From: Pinus tabuliformis | Taxonomy: Eukaryota > Streptophyta > Pinopsida > Pinales > Pinaceae | Assembly (NCBI GenBank): GCA_031772625.1 | Contig: CM062817.1 | Location: 948,722,327-948,786,326, forward strand | Direction: 5' to 3' | DNA length: 64,000 nt | Part shown: positions 27,403-39,245 of the stretch, in pieces | Layout: every line of letters begins with the position of its first letter | How positions within the stretch are numbered: the first letter of the stretch is position 1 | Position numbers and translations under genes: made by a program | Notes under the pieces: generated by a model | The model's input: only the letters and a program-made list of their open reading frames with translations | Database searches by the model: none | What the model was told of the DNA's origin: nothing

Positions 27403-30326
27403 AAATTATTCGCGTGCACATAAATTTCTTCTTCTAGAATTCCATTCAAGAAGGTTGATTTCACATCCATCTGATATACTTTCCATTTGTTCTGAGTTGT
27501 TGTGGCTAGAAATTCTCTTACAATATCTAATCTGGCTATCGAAGCAAATGTTTCTCCAAAATCTATTCCCGGTTACTGCGAGAATCCTTTTTCTACAAGT
27601 CTAGCTTTAAATCTGTCAATTTCACCTTTCTCATTCAACTTTTTCTTGTACACCCACTTTACACCAATGAGATTTTTGTCCTTTGGAAAATCAACCAAAT
27701 CCCATGTATCATTTTTTTCAATAGCTTCAATTTCTTCATCCATGGCTTGCACCCAATTTTCATCTTTGATTGCTTCTTCAAATGAAGAAGGTTGAAATGA
27801 CAACAATGCAAAATTTGAACTAACATCCAAATCATCATAAATATCTTTCAGACTTCTCATATTTCTCTTACCATTTCTTGATTCATCACCTGATTGATTG
27901 TTGTGAGAATCTCGATCTATTGATCTACTTGAAGATCCATTCTTCTCTAAAAACCTTGGATTCCTTATTGGTGTGTCTTTGTTTGGTGTCTTCACTTGTG
28001 ATTATTGATACTCCTTTTGTGCTACATCATCTTCTTCCATCAGTGGCACTTGTGCATCAATTGTTTTGTCTACAGTTCCATTCCATGGCTCTTGTTCTTT
28101 GAACACATCTCTACTAATTATGGTCTTCCTTGTGACATGGTTATATAATTTGTAAGCTTTTGATTGCTCACTATACCCAGTAAATATGCATTTTTCACTT
28201 TTATCATCCATTTTTCCTCTTTGATCCTTAGGCACATGTGCATAAGCTACACATCCAAACACTCTGAGATGAGATACGATACAAGATATACCCGACCATG
28301 CTTGTTCTGGTGCTCTGTTCATCACACTCTTTGTAAGATATATGTTGATCATATAAATAGCACACGCAACCACTTCCGCCCAATACTCATTAGATAAGTT
28401 TTTTCCCTTCAACATTCTTCTTTCCATATTCATAATGGTTATGTCATTTCTCTCTACTACACCATTCTGTTGCAGTTTGTATCTGGTTGTAAATTGTCTT
28501 TTGATTCCATGTTGTTTGCAGTAATCATGGAATGCCTTTGAACCATATTCTCCACTATGATCTGAACTCAATACCTTGATTTGTTGATCACTTTGGTTCT
28601 CTGCTAAGGCTTTGAATTCTTTAACCTTGCAAAAGTTTCAAACTTCTACTTCAATAAGTAAACCAAGTCATTGTGCTATAGTCATCAATGAAAGTGAGGA
28701 AGTAACTACTTCCACCAATCGATTGTGTCCTTATAGGTCCACACAAGTCTATATGCACTAGCTCAAGAGGTTGCTTTGCTCGGTATGCAAATCCCTTTGG
28801 AAAAATTTCACGGTGTTACTTTCCCAAAATGCAACACTCACAAGTACTAGGAAGTTCTTTGATGGGAGGTAATCCTATGACCATCTGTTTCTGCTACAAC
28901 AATCTTAAACCAGAAAAATGCAAGTGTCCAAATCGAAAGTGCCATAACCTATAATCATTAGAACATGAAACTATAAAAGAACTAACCTGATCACTGTAAT
29001 TCATAACTAGAGGAAAGAGTATGTTCCTCGTCATCTGCACCTTCACTATCAGCTACCTGCTTGGGAGCTTATCATATATAACAAATTATTGACCTTGAAA
29101 GATAACTATGTATCCTTTCTGTGTCAATTGACCAACAGTTATCAAATAATGTTTGAGACTAGGAACATAATATAACTCTGATATTATCTTCGTATCCCCC
29201 TGCTTGGTCAGAATGCTGATCACTCATTTTCCAGCTACATCCATGGTCTTGTTAGTCCCCAAATTTACCTTTGTTTTCACAGATTGATCCAAATTTTCAA
29301 CCAAATTCTTGTTTCTTGTCATGTGGTTACTAAAACCACGGTCCAATAGCCACACATTATCAGAAGGTTCATGCATGGTATGGAAAACTAGGAACATGGA
29401 GTTAGTACTCTCTGTAGTGATAATAGCTCTCTGGTTCCCTTGATCAACAATCTTCTTCCTACAATCACAAGCACAGTGACCAAATTTATTGCAATAATAA
29501 CATCTCACCTTTGATCTGTCAAATATTTGATTATTGCTGAAGTTTCTATAGTTGCTTCCACTTTCATGTTCATGCTCTTCTCATCCATCTCTCTAACCAC
29601 CATATCTTCTGCCTCATCCTATGCCTCTCGATCTACTTCTACCTCGACATTTGTCTCTTGAAATAGAAACCTGACTTTTGAAAGTGGTTTCTAAAGTGGA
29701 ATCTGTATTTATGTCTATCCTTGCCTCATGTGATAGAAGTGATCCCATCAAGTCATCAACTGTCAATGATGCCAAATATTTAGCTTCTTCTATGGCTGCT
29801 ACCACAATATCAAATTTGGTAGACAAAGATTTGAGGAACTTCTCAACCATTGTTTGATCTTTAATTTCCTCACCATAAATTTTTAACTGATTTACGACAG
29901 TCATGACCTGATTCATGAAAGAAACAATTTCCTCTCTCTCCTTCATCTGCAGACTTGCAAAATCTCTCATAGTATTCTACAACTTAATAATATTGACTTT
30001 TCCCATAGCTTTATAGCTTGTCACCAAATTATCCCATTTTATCTTTGTTGAAGACGTGATCATAATCTTTTGGAACACTACTAGGTCCACTCCCTGGTAG
30101 ATAAGTTGCAACACTTGTGCATTATTCTTTTTATCTTTCCTCCATTGTTCCCTCTCTTCATTAGTGAGCGCTTGTTCTTCTTCTTCACTTTGAGGTTCTT
30201 AAAACCCAAACTAGACATAATCCCAAACATCATAAGCCCGCAACGTGGTCCCCATCTTAATAGCCCACACATCATAATCCTTCCTTGTAAACAATGGAAA
30301 CTGGGGCTGAAATTTTGAGAAAGCCA
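27403..30326 (-). pseudogene. Truncated Ty1/copia gag-pol copy ending at A16
   Basis: On the minus strand gag starts at 30326 (MAFSKFQPQFPLF, then RKDYDVWAIKM) and is followed by a retrotransposon-type gag body near 29970, a CCHC knuckle (CYYCNKFGHCACDC near 29502), a degraded protease (VWLLDRGFSNHMT), integrase (SSDHSGEYGSKAF, QQNGVVERNDIT, HLRVFGCVAYAHVPK) and the first third of RT ([45 protein letters not shown]). Homology stops there, well before the YVDD box, and a run of 16 A residues (27387-27402 as T on the plus strand) follows after about 17 bases. Frameshifts are scattered through protease and integrase, and the integrase Glu motif is altered (VVERNDIT). No LTR pair was found. It could be a 3'-truncated insertion or a LINE-retroposed partial transcript. 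Confidence 0.85.
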
Positions 30327-30749
30327 TCTTTCTCTAAAAAATTCTCTTAAAAAAAACCTTAAATTTCTCTTTTATAAAATAACCTAATTTTTTTTTTTCA
30401 TATAAAAAAGAAACTTAAAAAAAAAAAAAACGTTTTTCCAAAAAACTTTTCAAGAAACTTTTAAAACAACCCCTTAAAAAAAACTTTTAATATATATAAA
30501 AAACTTTTATTTTGAAAGATCTTCTATAAAATCAATATTCATGTATTAAACAAGCCACTTTCATGTGATTTAAGTAAGCCTACGTGGCTCTTTATAAGAC
30601 TTTTGTTGACTTTTGAATGTTTTAAAAGACCTCCGAGCCTATAATCAAGGTGGACGTGACTTCTCAATTTTTAAAATACGTTATTGGGTCTATTAACACG
30701 CCTTTTGTGATGTGAGGGCTGCATGTTGACGCCCTGTACATGAAGGTTG
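30327..30749. other. Leader-like AT-rich sequence upstream of copia gag, then flank
   Basis: Poly-A and poly-T rich sequence (30327-30530) directly upstream of the minus-strand copia gag could be its former leader or LTR end. The remainder up to the Tat LTR shows no motif. Confidence 0.35.
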
Positions 30750-31886
30750 TGTTAGAGTTCTATAGTGATAGGATTCATAATTTTGAATTGGCTAAGGTTA
30801 CGCCTTGTAATATGGTACGTACCATTGCTTTGTGCAAATGTTTTCCATTTTAAAAATTAAAAAATGTAAAGAGGGTATGTCCTAAAAGAAATATCAAAGG
30901 ACAAAAAGAATAAGAAAAGATCAAAAAATGAAAATATATGAACCTCAAAAACAAAAACATATCATCGAAGTGTGCAAGTCTAAATGCCACTACTATTTTA
31001 TTGCTTTACTGTCTTAAATAATGGTTGTTTGTAGCTTGTCATACATACCACAACCCATGGTAGTCAAACTGCTTAATCTTGACTATTTCATGCTTTGAAT
31101 TTTATGTTTATAGTTAGAGAATAAAATCTGACCAAATAGCTTAATCTCGGCAGATCATTAGATAGGTAGAGAAAATAAAAGGAGCTCGTCAGCTTAATAT
31201 GATCCCTTGGAAGATATAAGATTAGAAGTAGATAGTTTGTTTTATAAAATAAAAGGAAACCAAAGGGTTTTCTAGCTTAAGTGCACCCACCAAAATTAAG
31301 CAAAAATGGTAAGGTAAGTAATGGGTAAGTAGAAGAAAGGTTGATGAATTATAAAAATTGATTGGACAAAAGCACATTTATCATGCTTAATCATATGTTT
31401 TAATGTGCATGAGAAATTAAGAAAGCAAAAACAGTGGTTTACAAGTTGATTTAATTGACCCCCCCTCATTCATTTCATCCCTATACTTAATAATTTCCCC
31501 AACCACAAGTATGTTCTAGTACTAAAAATCTTTTAAGTCATAAAGGCTCAGAACATTTCTCTGACTTTTGGTGGGACTAGACCCTCGGCTTAATGAGTTA
31601 TGGACATCAAGTGTTAGAATTCCCTTCATAAAAGTCATATCGCTTCATTACCCTAATAAAACCCCTTTTCCTAATGTTAAACTCCATTTTCCTATGAAAA
31701 GTAAAAAGCCCCATGATAAATTCCATTTCTCTCAAAATACCCACAAAACGTTTTTATCCTAAGTATAAATTTATGTGAAGAAAATGCAAAAAGATTACAT
31801 TATGCTTAGTAGTATTTTCACTCCGCTCATTTCACTTCATATTAATTTTTAACTTAATAATATAGCTCTTGATATACCTTTTCCCA

Positions 31887-31897
31887 TATATAAATAA
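31887..31897 (+). promoter_or_regulatory. Candidate TATA box of the Tat LTR
   Basis: The string tatataaataa is conserved in the 3' LTR near 60750, and a similar tatata element occurs at the corresponding point of the solo LTR near 9931. If this is the U3 promoter, the LTR ORF would lie in R/U5 and be the first ORF of the genomic RNA. This is inferred from position and motif only. Confidence 0.35.
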
Positions 31898-34393
31898 ATT
31901 CCATATATAATACCCCAACCCTTAGTTTAACTATAAGCTATATATTTATCCCATGCCCCCCGAAAAACCCCTCTTAACTCACTAATTCTCAGTAAAGTTA
32001 AGATAATCCCTTCATTAAACCCCGTCCAATTATTTAATCCCATGTTTAACTCATAAATAATCGAAAACCACCAAGGATTAAAGCCCCGGGCCCCCTTGAA
32101 ACCTCTGCCCATTTCATCCATGCTAATCTGTCACCCAGTTGTCATCCAATCATCAGCACCCAAATCCAACGACCCATAGCCATATCAGGTTCACCCGATT
32201 TCTGGCCTTTACCCGCCCGATAAAGTGGTATTTCCTGGTCCCCCATTTGCTATGTGTCAAGCACTAAGATAGATCGGGTGACCTCGCAAAAATATCGCTT
32301 CCTCCATAAAAGCGGTGCAATGGCTTGGGAAACCACCTCCCCACCCAACCCGAAAAACCGCCCACTGTTCAGTTGTAATTTACCCGCCAAAAAGTGATCG
32401 TTGTTCAATAAAAGGGCCGAGAAGCCCTATTCCACCTTTTTTCGATCAATTTCTTTGTAAACCTCTGCAAACCATTGTGATGCCTTCAAACGCTGAAATT
32501 ACCAATTGACCTCAATTTCACTCCTGAAGAAGTTGCAGAGACCCCAATCAAGCTCTCAGTCCGTACCAGAGCCTATTCAACCTCCTACGATTGTCGAGAA
32601 CACCAATTTGAAGTTAATTCACCAAAATTCCAGGTATTTGAAGAGAAATTACTAGACACCATTTCAATTTGAAAATGTTCATTCTTTAAAGTGTTTTAAT
32701 TCAGTAAAATTAATTGAAATTACTTTAAAAATAAAGTGTGTGCCTAACTAAAATACCCAAACCCTTCTGAAAGTTTCTAAGTTACCTTAAAACCTCTGAT
32801 ATAAACCTGTATAAGTCAAATTCAAATCCACAAGAACTGAATTATGGCTGCCCCCGTCGCCATGGATGTCAGACCAGTCACAACCCCCCATTTAGACCTT
32901 GACCACCTTCCCCTGACAGACAGGGATTTTCAAATCAAAAACACAAGTACCTATACACTCCTACTCAAAATTCATTGTTTGAGTAAGGATATATATTTAA
33001 ACCATACTAATGACATTGGCCTTTGGGACTGCAACTTTCCCAAATACCAGTTTCCAGAAGTACATGTCTTTCCTGAGATTGTCCATATGTGCCATGCTTG
33101 TTACATTCACACCCAGAGAGCTATAATGTCCCCAGACAAAAATGTCTTGTTCACTCTTATAGCTGAGTCAATCAATGAAATGTTGCAAGTCTAACCAGGT
33201 CCAAACTTGACCCCACTCTCCATTGGGGATTTGTTATACCAGTACACCAAATTGAGTCCATCAAGACTAGCCCAAATATTCCAAAATTTCATTGTAGAAG
33301 AGCAACACATTCCTACAGATGCCCCTTCATATGTTTATGCCATTTTTCTCTTAAAGGGGCAAGCAAATTGTAACCATGATATCATGTATTCTGGGCTATA
33401 CCACAGATGTATTCATTGATGAGCTCATCCTAGCCTTCATGTCCATTTTCACCCTAGGAAAGCCTCCTGCTACTTTGTACAATTATGCCCAGTTCATAAC
33501 TGATAATATGCATGAACAATTTACCAGAATGCACAATGAGAGAGTATTCAAGTACTCATTTGTACTTTACCACATGTTTTTGTATTATCAGTCAGACAGA
33601 TTTTCCTTCACCATCCAGAAGTTGGATACTAAAATCCACCCCAGGTCTGTTATATTTTGGACACCACTATTCCATAGGTATTCATCACCATACACCTATA
33701 TAGACTTCATTGACTCTTTTGTCCATCCAGTCATGACCATGTTGACAAGAAGCCCTCCACCCAGAATAAGCGAAGAAATCAAAAGAGTGCTCTAGTTGTC
33801 CAAACAAATTAAGGTGGGAGATTGGTACCTTTACTGAAATCACACCGAAATAAGAATCTATGGTTGCCAACTTTCCCTATACAAACTGCCCAAATACCTC
33901 CCCATGAGGTTATTTGCTCTGGAATATTATAGGTAGATAATGAACTCTAATGATATCAATTTTGTCTCAGCCAAGAAAAGGTCTCAGTTCAGGATCAAGA
34001 ACCAGTTAGGCCCTTTCATTTGCAATTCCAGAGAGGCCACAACACAATTGGTTTCTACAGCATCTACATTAGCAACAGGTACATCAAGTGATGAAGCAAC
34101 AAAGTTGGTTAAAGCTATGGAAGAAATGTCCATACAAACCACATAGATGAATAAGCTCAAAGAGAAAGTGACAAGCTTGGAAACTGATCACAAGCTTGCC
34201 AAAATCATGCACAAAGAAGAAGTGCAAAAAGCTACCCGGATGAGTGAAAGATTGAAAGCCTTGGAAAAGGACTTAACATTGAAAGAACCCCTTGGGCAGG
34301 CTAAGGAACAAATATGGGCCAATATCATTAACTCTGTCAATGATATTTGGCCATCCATTCAGGTGATTTTTGAGCAAGTAGATTTGATAAAGC

Positions 34394-34854
34394 TGTAGGT
34401 TTTAACCCCATATAGAAATTACCTGCATACAAATTCTAAAAGAAAGAAAATAAATAATGCAAGAGTATAACACATAAAACACATATACACAAAGATTTTC
34501 CCCTGGATCCCAAAATCGGTACTACGAGCTTGATTTTTCATTATATTCCTTTCAATGTTACAATACATATTTATACATGTCGAAGCATCCAATACAATGG
34601 ACCGAAAACCATCGCGTCCAAAACCATGGACCAAAAACCATAGGTAGGTTTGCCCAACCTAATATAGGGTCCAAAAAAAAATTTCCCGAGGCGCTACCCC
34701 ACCCCCCTTAAACCCCTGAGACAGGGGGGCTGTCGTCCTCCCTGTGACCCCCTTGCTAAGCAATCAGCTCAACAAAGGGTGGGCTCTACCCCCCCTCTAA
34801 CCCCCTAGTTCACTACGCAGGTTAGTCATGGAAAGAATATAACACAACCCAACA
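34394..34854 (-). repeat. 3' LTR of the nested copia (461 bp)
   Basis: It matches 38960-39245 but holds an additional 175 bp, C-rich and including a poly-A stretch, bounded on both sides by the hexamer aatata. Confidence 0.93.
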
Positions 34855-34899
34855 TTCTCCCACTTGTTGTTTTATTTCCACAGGGAGCCACAGGAGAGA

Positions 34900-37800
34900 T
34901 TAGTCATTTTCTAGCCCTGAAATGCCCATTGTTTCTCTACACCAAGAGAACTTCTTAGAGCTCATAGATTTTGTCAATGCATCTACAGTATTCTTCAAAG
35001 TGTCCACCTTTACCAGCAACACCTTTTTGTCTTCTATCATATCCCGCACAAAATGATACTGAACATCAATGTGCTTTGTCTTGAATGATAAGCAGGGTTA
35101 TTTGCCAAGAAAATTGCACTTTGGCTGTCACAGTCTATCCTTATAGCTCCCTGTACTAACCCCATACTTGAACACAATTACTGCAACCAAACTGCTTCCT
35201 TGCTTGCATGAGTGGTTGCCACGTATTCTGCTTCTGTAGTTGATAGTGCCACTACAGATTGTTTCTTACTCATCCAACTGACTGCACCTCCAAATAGGTT
35301 AAACACATACTTACTTGTAGATCTTCTTTAATCCAGATCTCCAGCCCAGTCTGCATCAACAAAGCCATGAATATCCAACACCCTGTCCAATCCTGGTCTT
35401 CCTTGGTAGCACAAACCATAATCACTAGTGCCATACAAATACCTAAAAACCCACTTCACTGTTATCCAATGCTCATTTCCTGGCTTTCACATAAACCTAC
35501 TCAATACTCCCACTACATGTGCAATGTCTGGTCTAGTACAGACCATTGCATACATCATGCTACCGACTGCACTTGCATATGGAACATAAGACATGCCCTC
35601 TTCCTCTACTTCTGTCTTGGGACACTGTTTGGTAGATAACTTTACACCTATAGGAATAGGAACCTTCACCAATTTACTATCCTGCATATTAAACCTCTGC
35701 AATATTGTCTCGACATACTTCCTCTGGTTTAGCCAGAGCTTCCTCTTTGCCCGATCTCTTTTAATTTCCATGCACAAAATATAGTTTGTAGCACCAAGTT
35801 CTTTCATGTCGAATTTGGAGGAAAAATGAGTCTTCAAATCCTGGAGAATTTCTTTGTCATTTCCAACCAACAACATATCATCCACATGAAAGACCAGATA
35901 AATAACACGGTCACCAATTAATTTAAAATACACACAGTGATCTGCTTTGCTTCTGGTGAAGCCAAGTCCCCGTATAAATGTATCAAATTTCTGATACCAC
36001 ATCCTTGGTGACTGTTTTAACCCATACGGAGACTTCTTTAACTTGCATACCAGTTCTTTCTTACCCTTCACCGCAAAGCCTTCAGGTTGCTTCATGTATA
36101 TTTCCTCTTCCAGATCCCCGTGAAGAAATGTTGTCTTCACATCCATTTTTTCTACCTCAAAATCAAAAGAAGCAGCAACAGATAAAAGTAACCTAATAGA
36201 AGTTACCTTGGAAACAGGAGAAAAATTATCACCAAAATCAATTCCCGGCACCTGGGAATAACCTTTTGCTACCAACCAAGCTTTGTATTTCTCCACCTTT
36301 CCTTCTGCATTTGTCTTCTTCTTGAACACCCATTTGCTGCCAATGGGTTTCCTTCTAGCCGACAACTCCACTAGATCCCAAGCCTCATTTTTGTGCAAAG
36401 ATGCCATTTCATCAACCATGGCCTCTTTCCAGAGTTTTCCATCCTTTAAATCTACTGCTTCCTTCACAGCTCTGGGATCATCATCAGTGATAGATAAAGC
36501 AAAATTTTAACAAAAAGCAGATGGACTATACCTTTATGGCTACCTTCTTTCTCGAACTGATCTTCTTACACTCGGAGTTTGTGGTTCTTCATCTTCTGAT
36601 TCCTCCTCTGCTATAGAGTCTGATTCTTCCTCCTTTAGCTCAAACTCTATCTTCTCAGGTTCCTTTCATTGGATTTCATGTTTAATAACATCTTTCACCT
36701 CTCTGAACACCATATCTCGGTTGTACGCAACCTTCCTTGTTGCTAGGTTCCAAAGCTTATAACCCTTTAAACCATCCTTATACCCACTAAAGATGCAGTT
36801 TTCATATTTATTATCCAACTTGGTTCGTTTCTCCTTAGGAACATGTACATATGCATCACATCCAAATACCCTCAGATGTGAAAGAGAGGGTTTCTTACCA
36901 ATCCATACCTCTTGTGGAGTCTTATCCTCTAATGCTAATGAAGGTGATCTGTTGATCAGGTAACATACTGTCTCCACCACCTTTGCCCATAATTCCTGTG
37001 CTAACCCGGCACCACTGAGCATGCTTCTTGCCCTTTCCATCAACGTCTTGTTCAATCTTTCTACAACTCCATTTTTCTGAGGTGTATATGGAGTAGTCTT
37101 CTGCCGTGATATACCACACTTCTTAATGAATTCTTCAAATTCCTTGCTACAAAACTCTCCACCATTATCTGTCCTCGGCACCTTTATCTTCTTCTCTGTT
37201 TGATTTTCCATCAGAGCCTTAAATATTTTAAACCTGTCAAAGACTTCAAATTTCTTCTTAAGGAAATATATCCATGTATTCCTTGAGAATTCATCTATAA
37301 ATGATACATAGTACGTAGACTTACCTAGTGATGGAACCTTCACAGGTCCAAATACATCACTGTGCACAAGTTCTAATATTTGTTTCACCTTCTTACCACC
37401 AGAGGGGAAACCCACCTGATTCTGCTTCCCATATACACAATTTTCACAGGAATCAAAATCTAGAGAGCTATTACTCATACCTTCTACCATACCTTTACCA
37501 CGAAGTATTCGAAGGCCCTTCTCTCCAATATTTCCAAGCCTTTGATGCCACAACATGGTCTTATATCCAGAGACCACTAGATTTTCTACTCCACTTTCAG
37601 GAACCACAGAACTGTTGCACCCATCAACAACAGTGCTACCTTGCAGCTTGTATAGAGTTCTAGTTTGAACTCCCCACATCAATACCAGTGCTCCCTGAAC
37701 CATCTTGTAGGTATCCTTCTCGAACACTGTTTTTACACCTGCATCATCCAACTTGCTTATAGAAATCAGATTTCTGGCCAATGCAGGAATATGCAGAACA

Positions 37801-38837
37801 CCTGGAAGTGTTCTAACCCTTCCACCTTACAACTTCAACTTTACTTTTCCGCGACTAACGATTCTAGCCTTCCTGTCATCCCCCAAGAAGACATCACCAC
37901 CATCGTATTTCTCATACTTTCAGAACCACTCTCTATGGGGAGTAAAGTGAAAGGATTCCCCTGAGTCAATCAACCATGCCTCATGATCTACATGTGTACT
38001 TGAAGAAGCCAAGTACACATCCCCACCTTCATCTAAGGTGGTTTTCACCTCTACATAAGGAGCATCATCAGATCCCTTTCCTTTGTAAAGAGCTTTAGAT
38101 TTACAGTCCCTTTTGTAGTTCCCTTCCTTTCCGCATTTCCAGCACACCACCTTTACATGTTTTCTTGGAGATTTAGATCTCCCTCTAGATTTAGATCTCT
38201 CACGAGATGACTTATTTTTGTTTCTATTCTGGGACTATCCTTGTACAGACAAGGCATAACTATTCTGGATCTCCATATTTTTCCATCTCATCTCCTCTGT
38301 TAGCAAGGATGAGACTATTTCATCAAACTGCAAGGCAGTTGCATTGCTATCTATTGCAATAACCAGACTATCCCACAAATCTGGTAGAGAACACAACAAA
38401 CTGATGCACTTATCTTCATTTGAAATTTTAATATCAATAGATGCTAAATGACTTACCACAGTATTAAATGTGTTCAGATGCTCTGTCACTGAGTCTTCAT
38501 CTTTCATCCTCAGGTTATACTGCTTTTTCTGCAAGAACAGTTTATTCACCAGAGACTTAGATTGGTACAAAGTCCCTAACTTCTCCCACAAAGCCTTCAC
38601 CGTAGCTTCCCCTAATACATTCAGCAATACTGAATCTGGGACACACAATCGTATTGTGCTCTTTGCCTTCTAATCCAACTTCTTCAATTCTTCATTGGAC
38701 ACTCCCGTTGGTTTAGTACCCGAATCTTCCGTGATCCACTGATCTTTATCCACCAACAGATCCTCCATCTTGAGTTTCCACAACTCAAAACTCTGACCAT
38801 TAAATTTCTCGATCTCTATCTTTCCACTACTTGCCAT
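34900..38837 (-). pseudogene. copia gag-pol of the nested Tork/TNT1-like element
   Basis: This is the polyprotein of the nested copia, read from the ATG at 38837 (MASSGKIEIEKFNGQSF). gag (UBN2-like body, LWEKLGTLYQSKSLVNKL) leads to a knuckle (CWKCGKEGNYKRDC, the usual H replaced by N), then protease (AWLIDSGESFHFTPH), pre-integrase (LWHQRLGNIGEKGL, CENCVYGKQ), integrase (HSDVFGPV, RTDNGGEF, PQKNGVVERLNKT; D-D-E intact), RT (NEAWDLVELS, GSKWVFKKK, MDVKTTFLHGDL, FHVDDMLLVGN where YVDD is usual) and RNase H ([37 protein letters not shown]). A shift near 35090 precedes the final ALTKSMSSKKF and the stop at 34900. Stops interrupt gag, the protease-integrase junction and the region between integrase and RT. 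It is fairly young but inactive. Confidence 0.93.
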
Positions 38838-38943
38838 CTTCTTTCACCACCAGAATCGATTTCGTAGATCTCCCACTGAACAGGGTCTACCATAGGCCCA
38901 ATTGAAACCCCTCAGCAATAAAGGTGTCCCCTTGAAGCCAAAA

Positions 38944-38957
38944 CTGCTCTGATACCA
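38944..38957 (-). promoter_or_regulatory. Primer-binding site of the nested copia
   Basis: On the minus strand tggtatcagagcag starts two bases inside the 5' LTR edge and matches the initiator tRNA-Met 3' end. Confidence 0.92.
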
Positions 38958-38959
38958 AA

Positions 38960-39245
38960 TGTAGGTTTTAACCCCGTATATAAATTACTTGTATATGAAT
39001 TCTAAAACATAGAAAATAAACAATGCGAGAGCATAACACATAAAACACATATACACAGAGATTTTCCCCTGGATCCCAAAATCGGGACTACCAGCTTGAT
39101 TTTTCATTATATTTCTTTCAATGTTACAATACATATTTATACATGCCGAAGCATCCAATAACATGGACCGATAGCCATCACGTCCAAAACCATTGACCGA
39201 AAACCATAGGTAGGTTCGCCCAACCTAATATAACACAACCCAACA
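38960..39245 (-). repeat. 5' LTR of the nested copia (286 bp)
   Basis: It matches 34394-34854 except that the 175 bp segment is missing, leaving a single aatata at the junction (cctaatataacacaaccc). Confidence 0.93.

Larger units (their letters stand above)
34394..39245 (-). mobile_element. Ty1/copia element (Tork/TNT1-like) nested in the Tat 5' LTR
   Basis: This 4852 bp element has terminal repeats that begin (plus strand) tgtaggttttaacccc and end acaacccaaca, and a perfect target-site duplication aaagc (34389-34393 and 39246-39250). On the minus strand the 5' LTR (38960-39245) is followed by a tggtatcagagcag primer site, and the 3' LTR (34394-34854) is preceded by the purine tract acaagtgggagaa. 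gag-pol fills the interior. The short length and domain order fit Tork/TNT1-type copia. The two LTRs differ by a 175 bp segment. Stops and frameshifts in pol make it inactive. Confidence 0.95.

Noticed and set aside
32844..34400. Interpretation as an Ogre-type ORF1 placed between LTR and gag
   Set aside because: The primer-binding site lies downstream at 40976 and the same block recurs after pol, so the ORF is inside the LTR.
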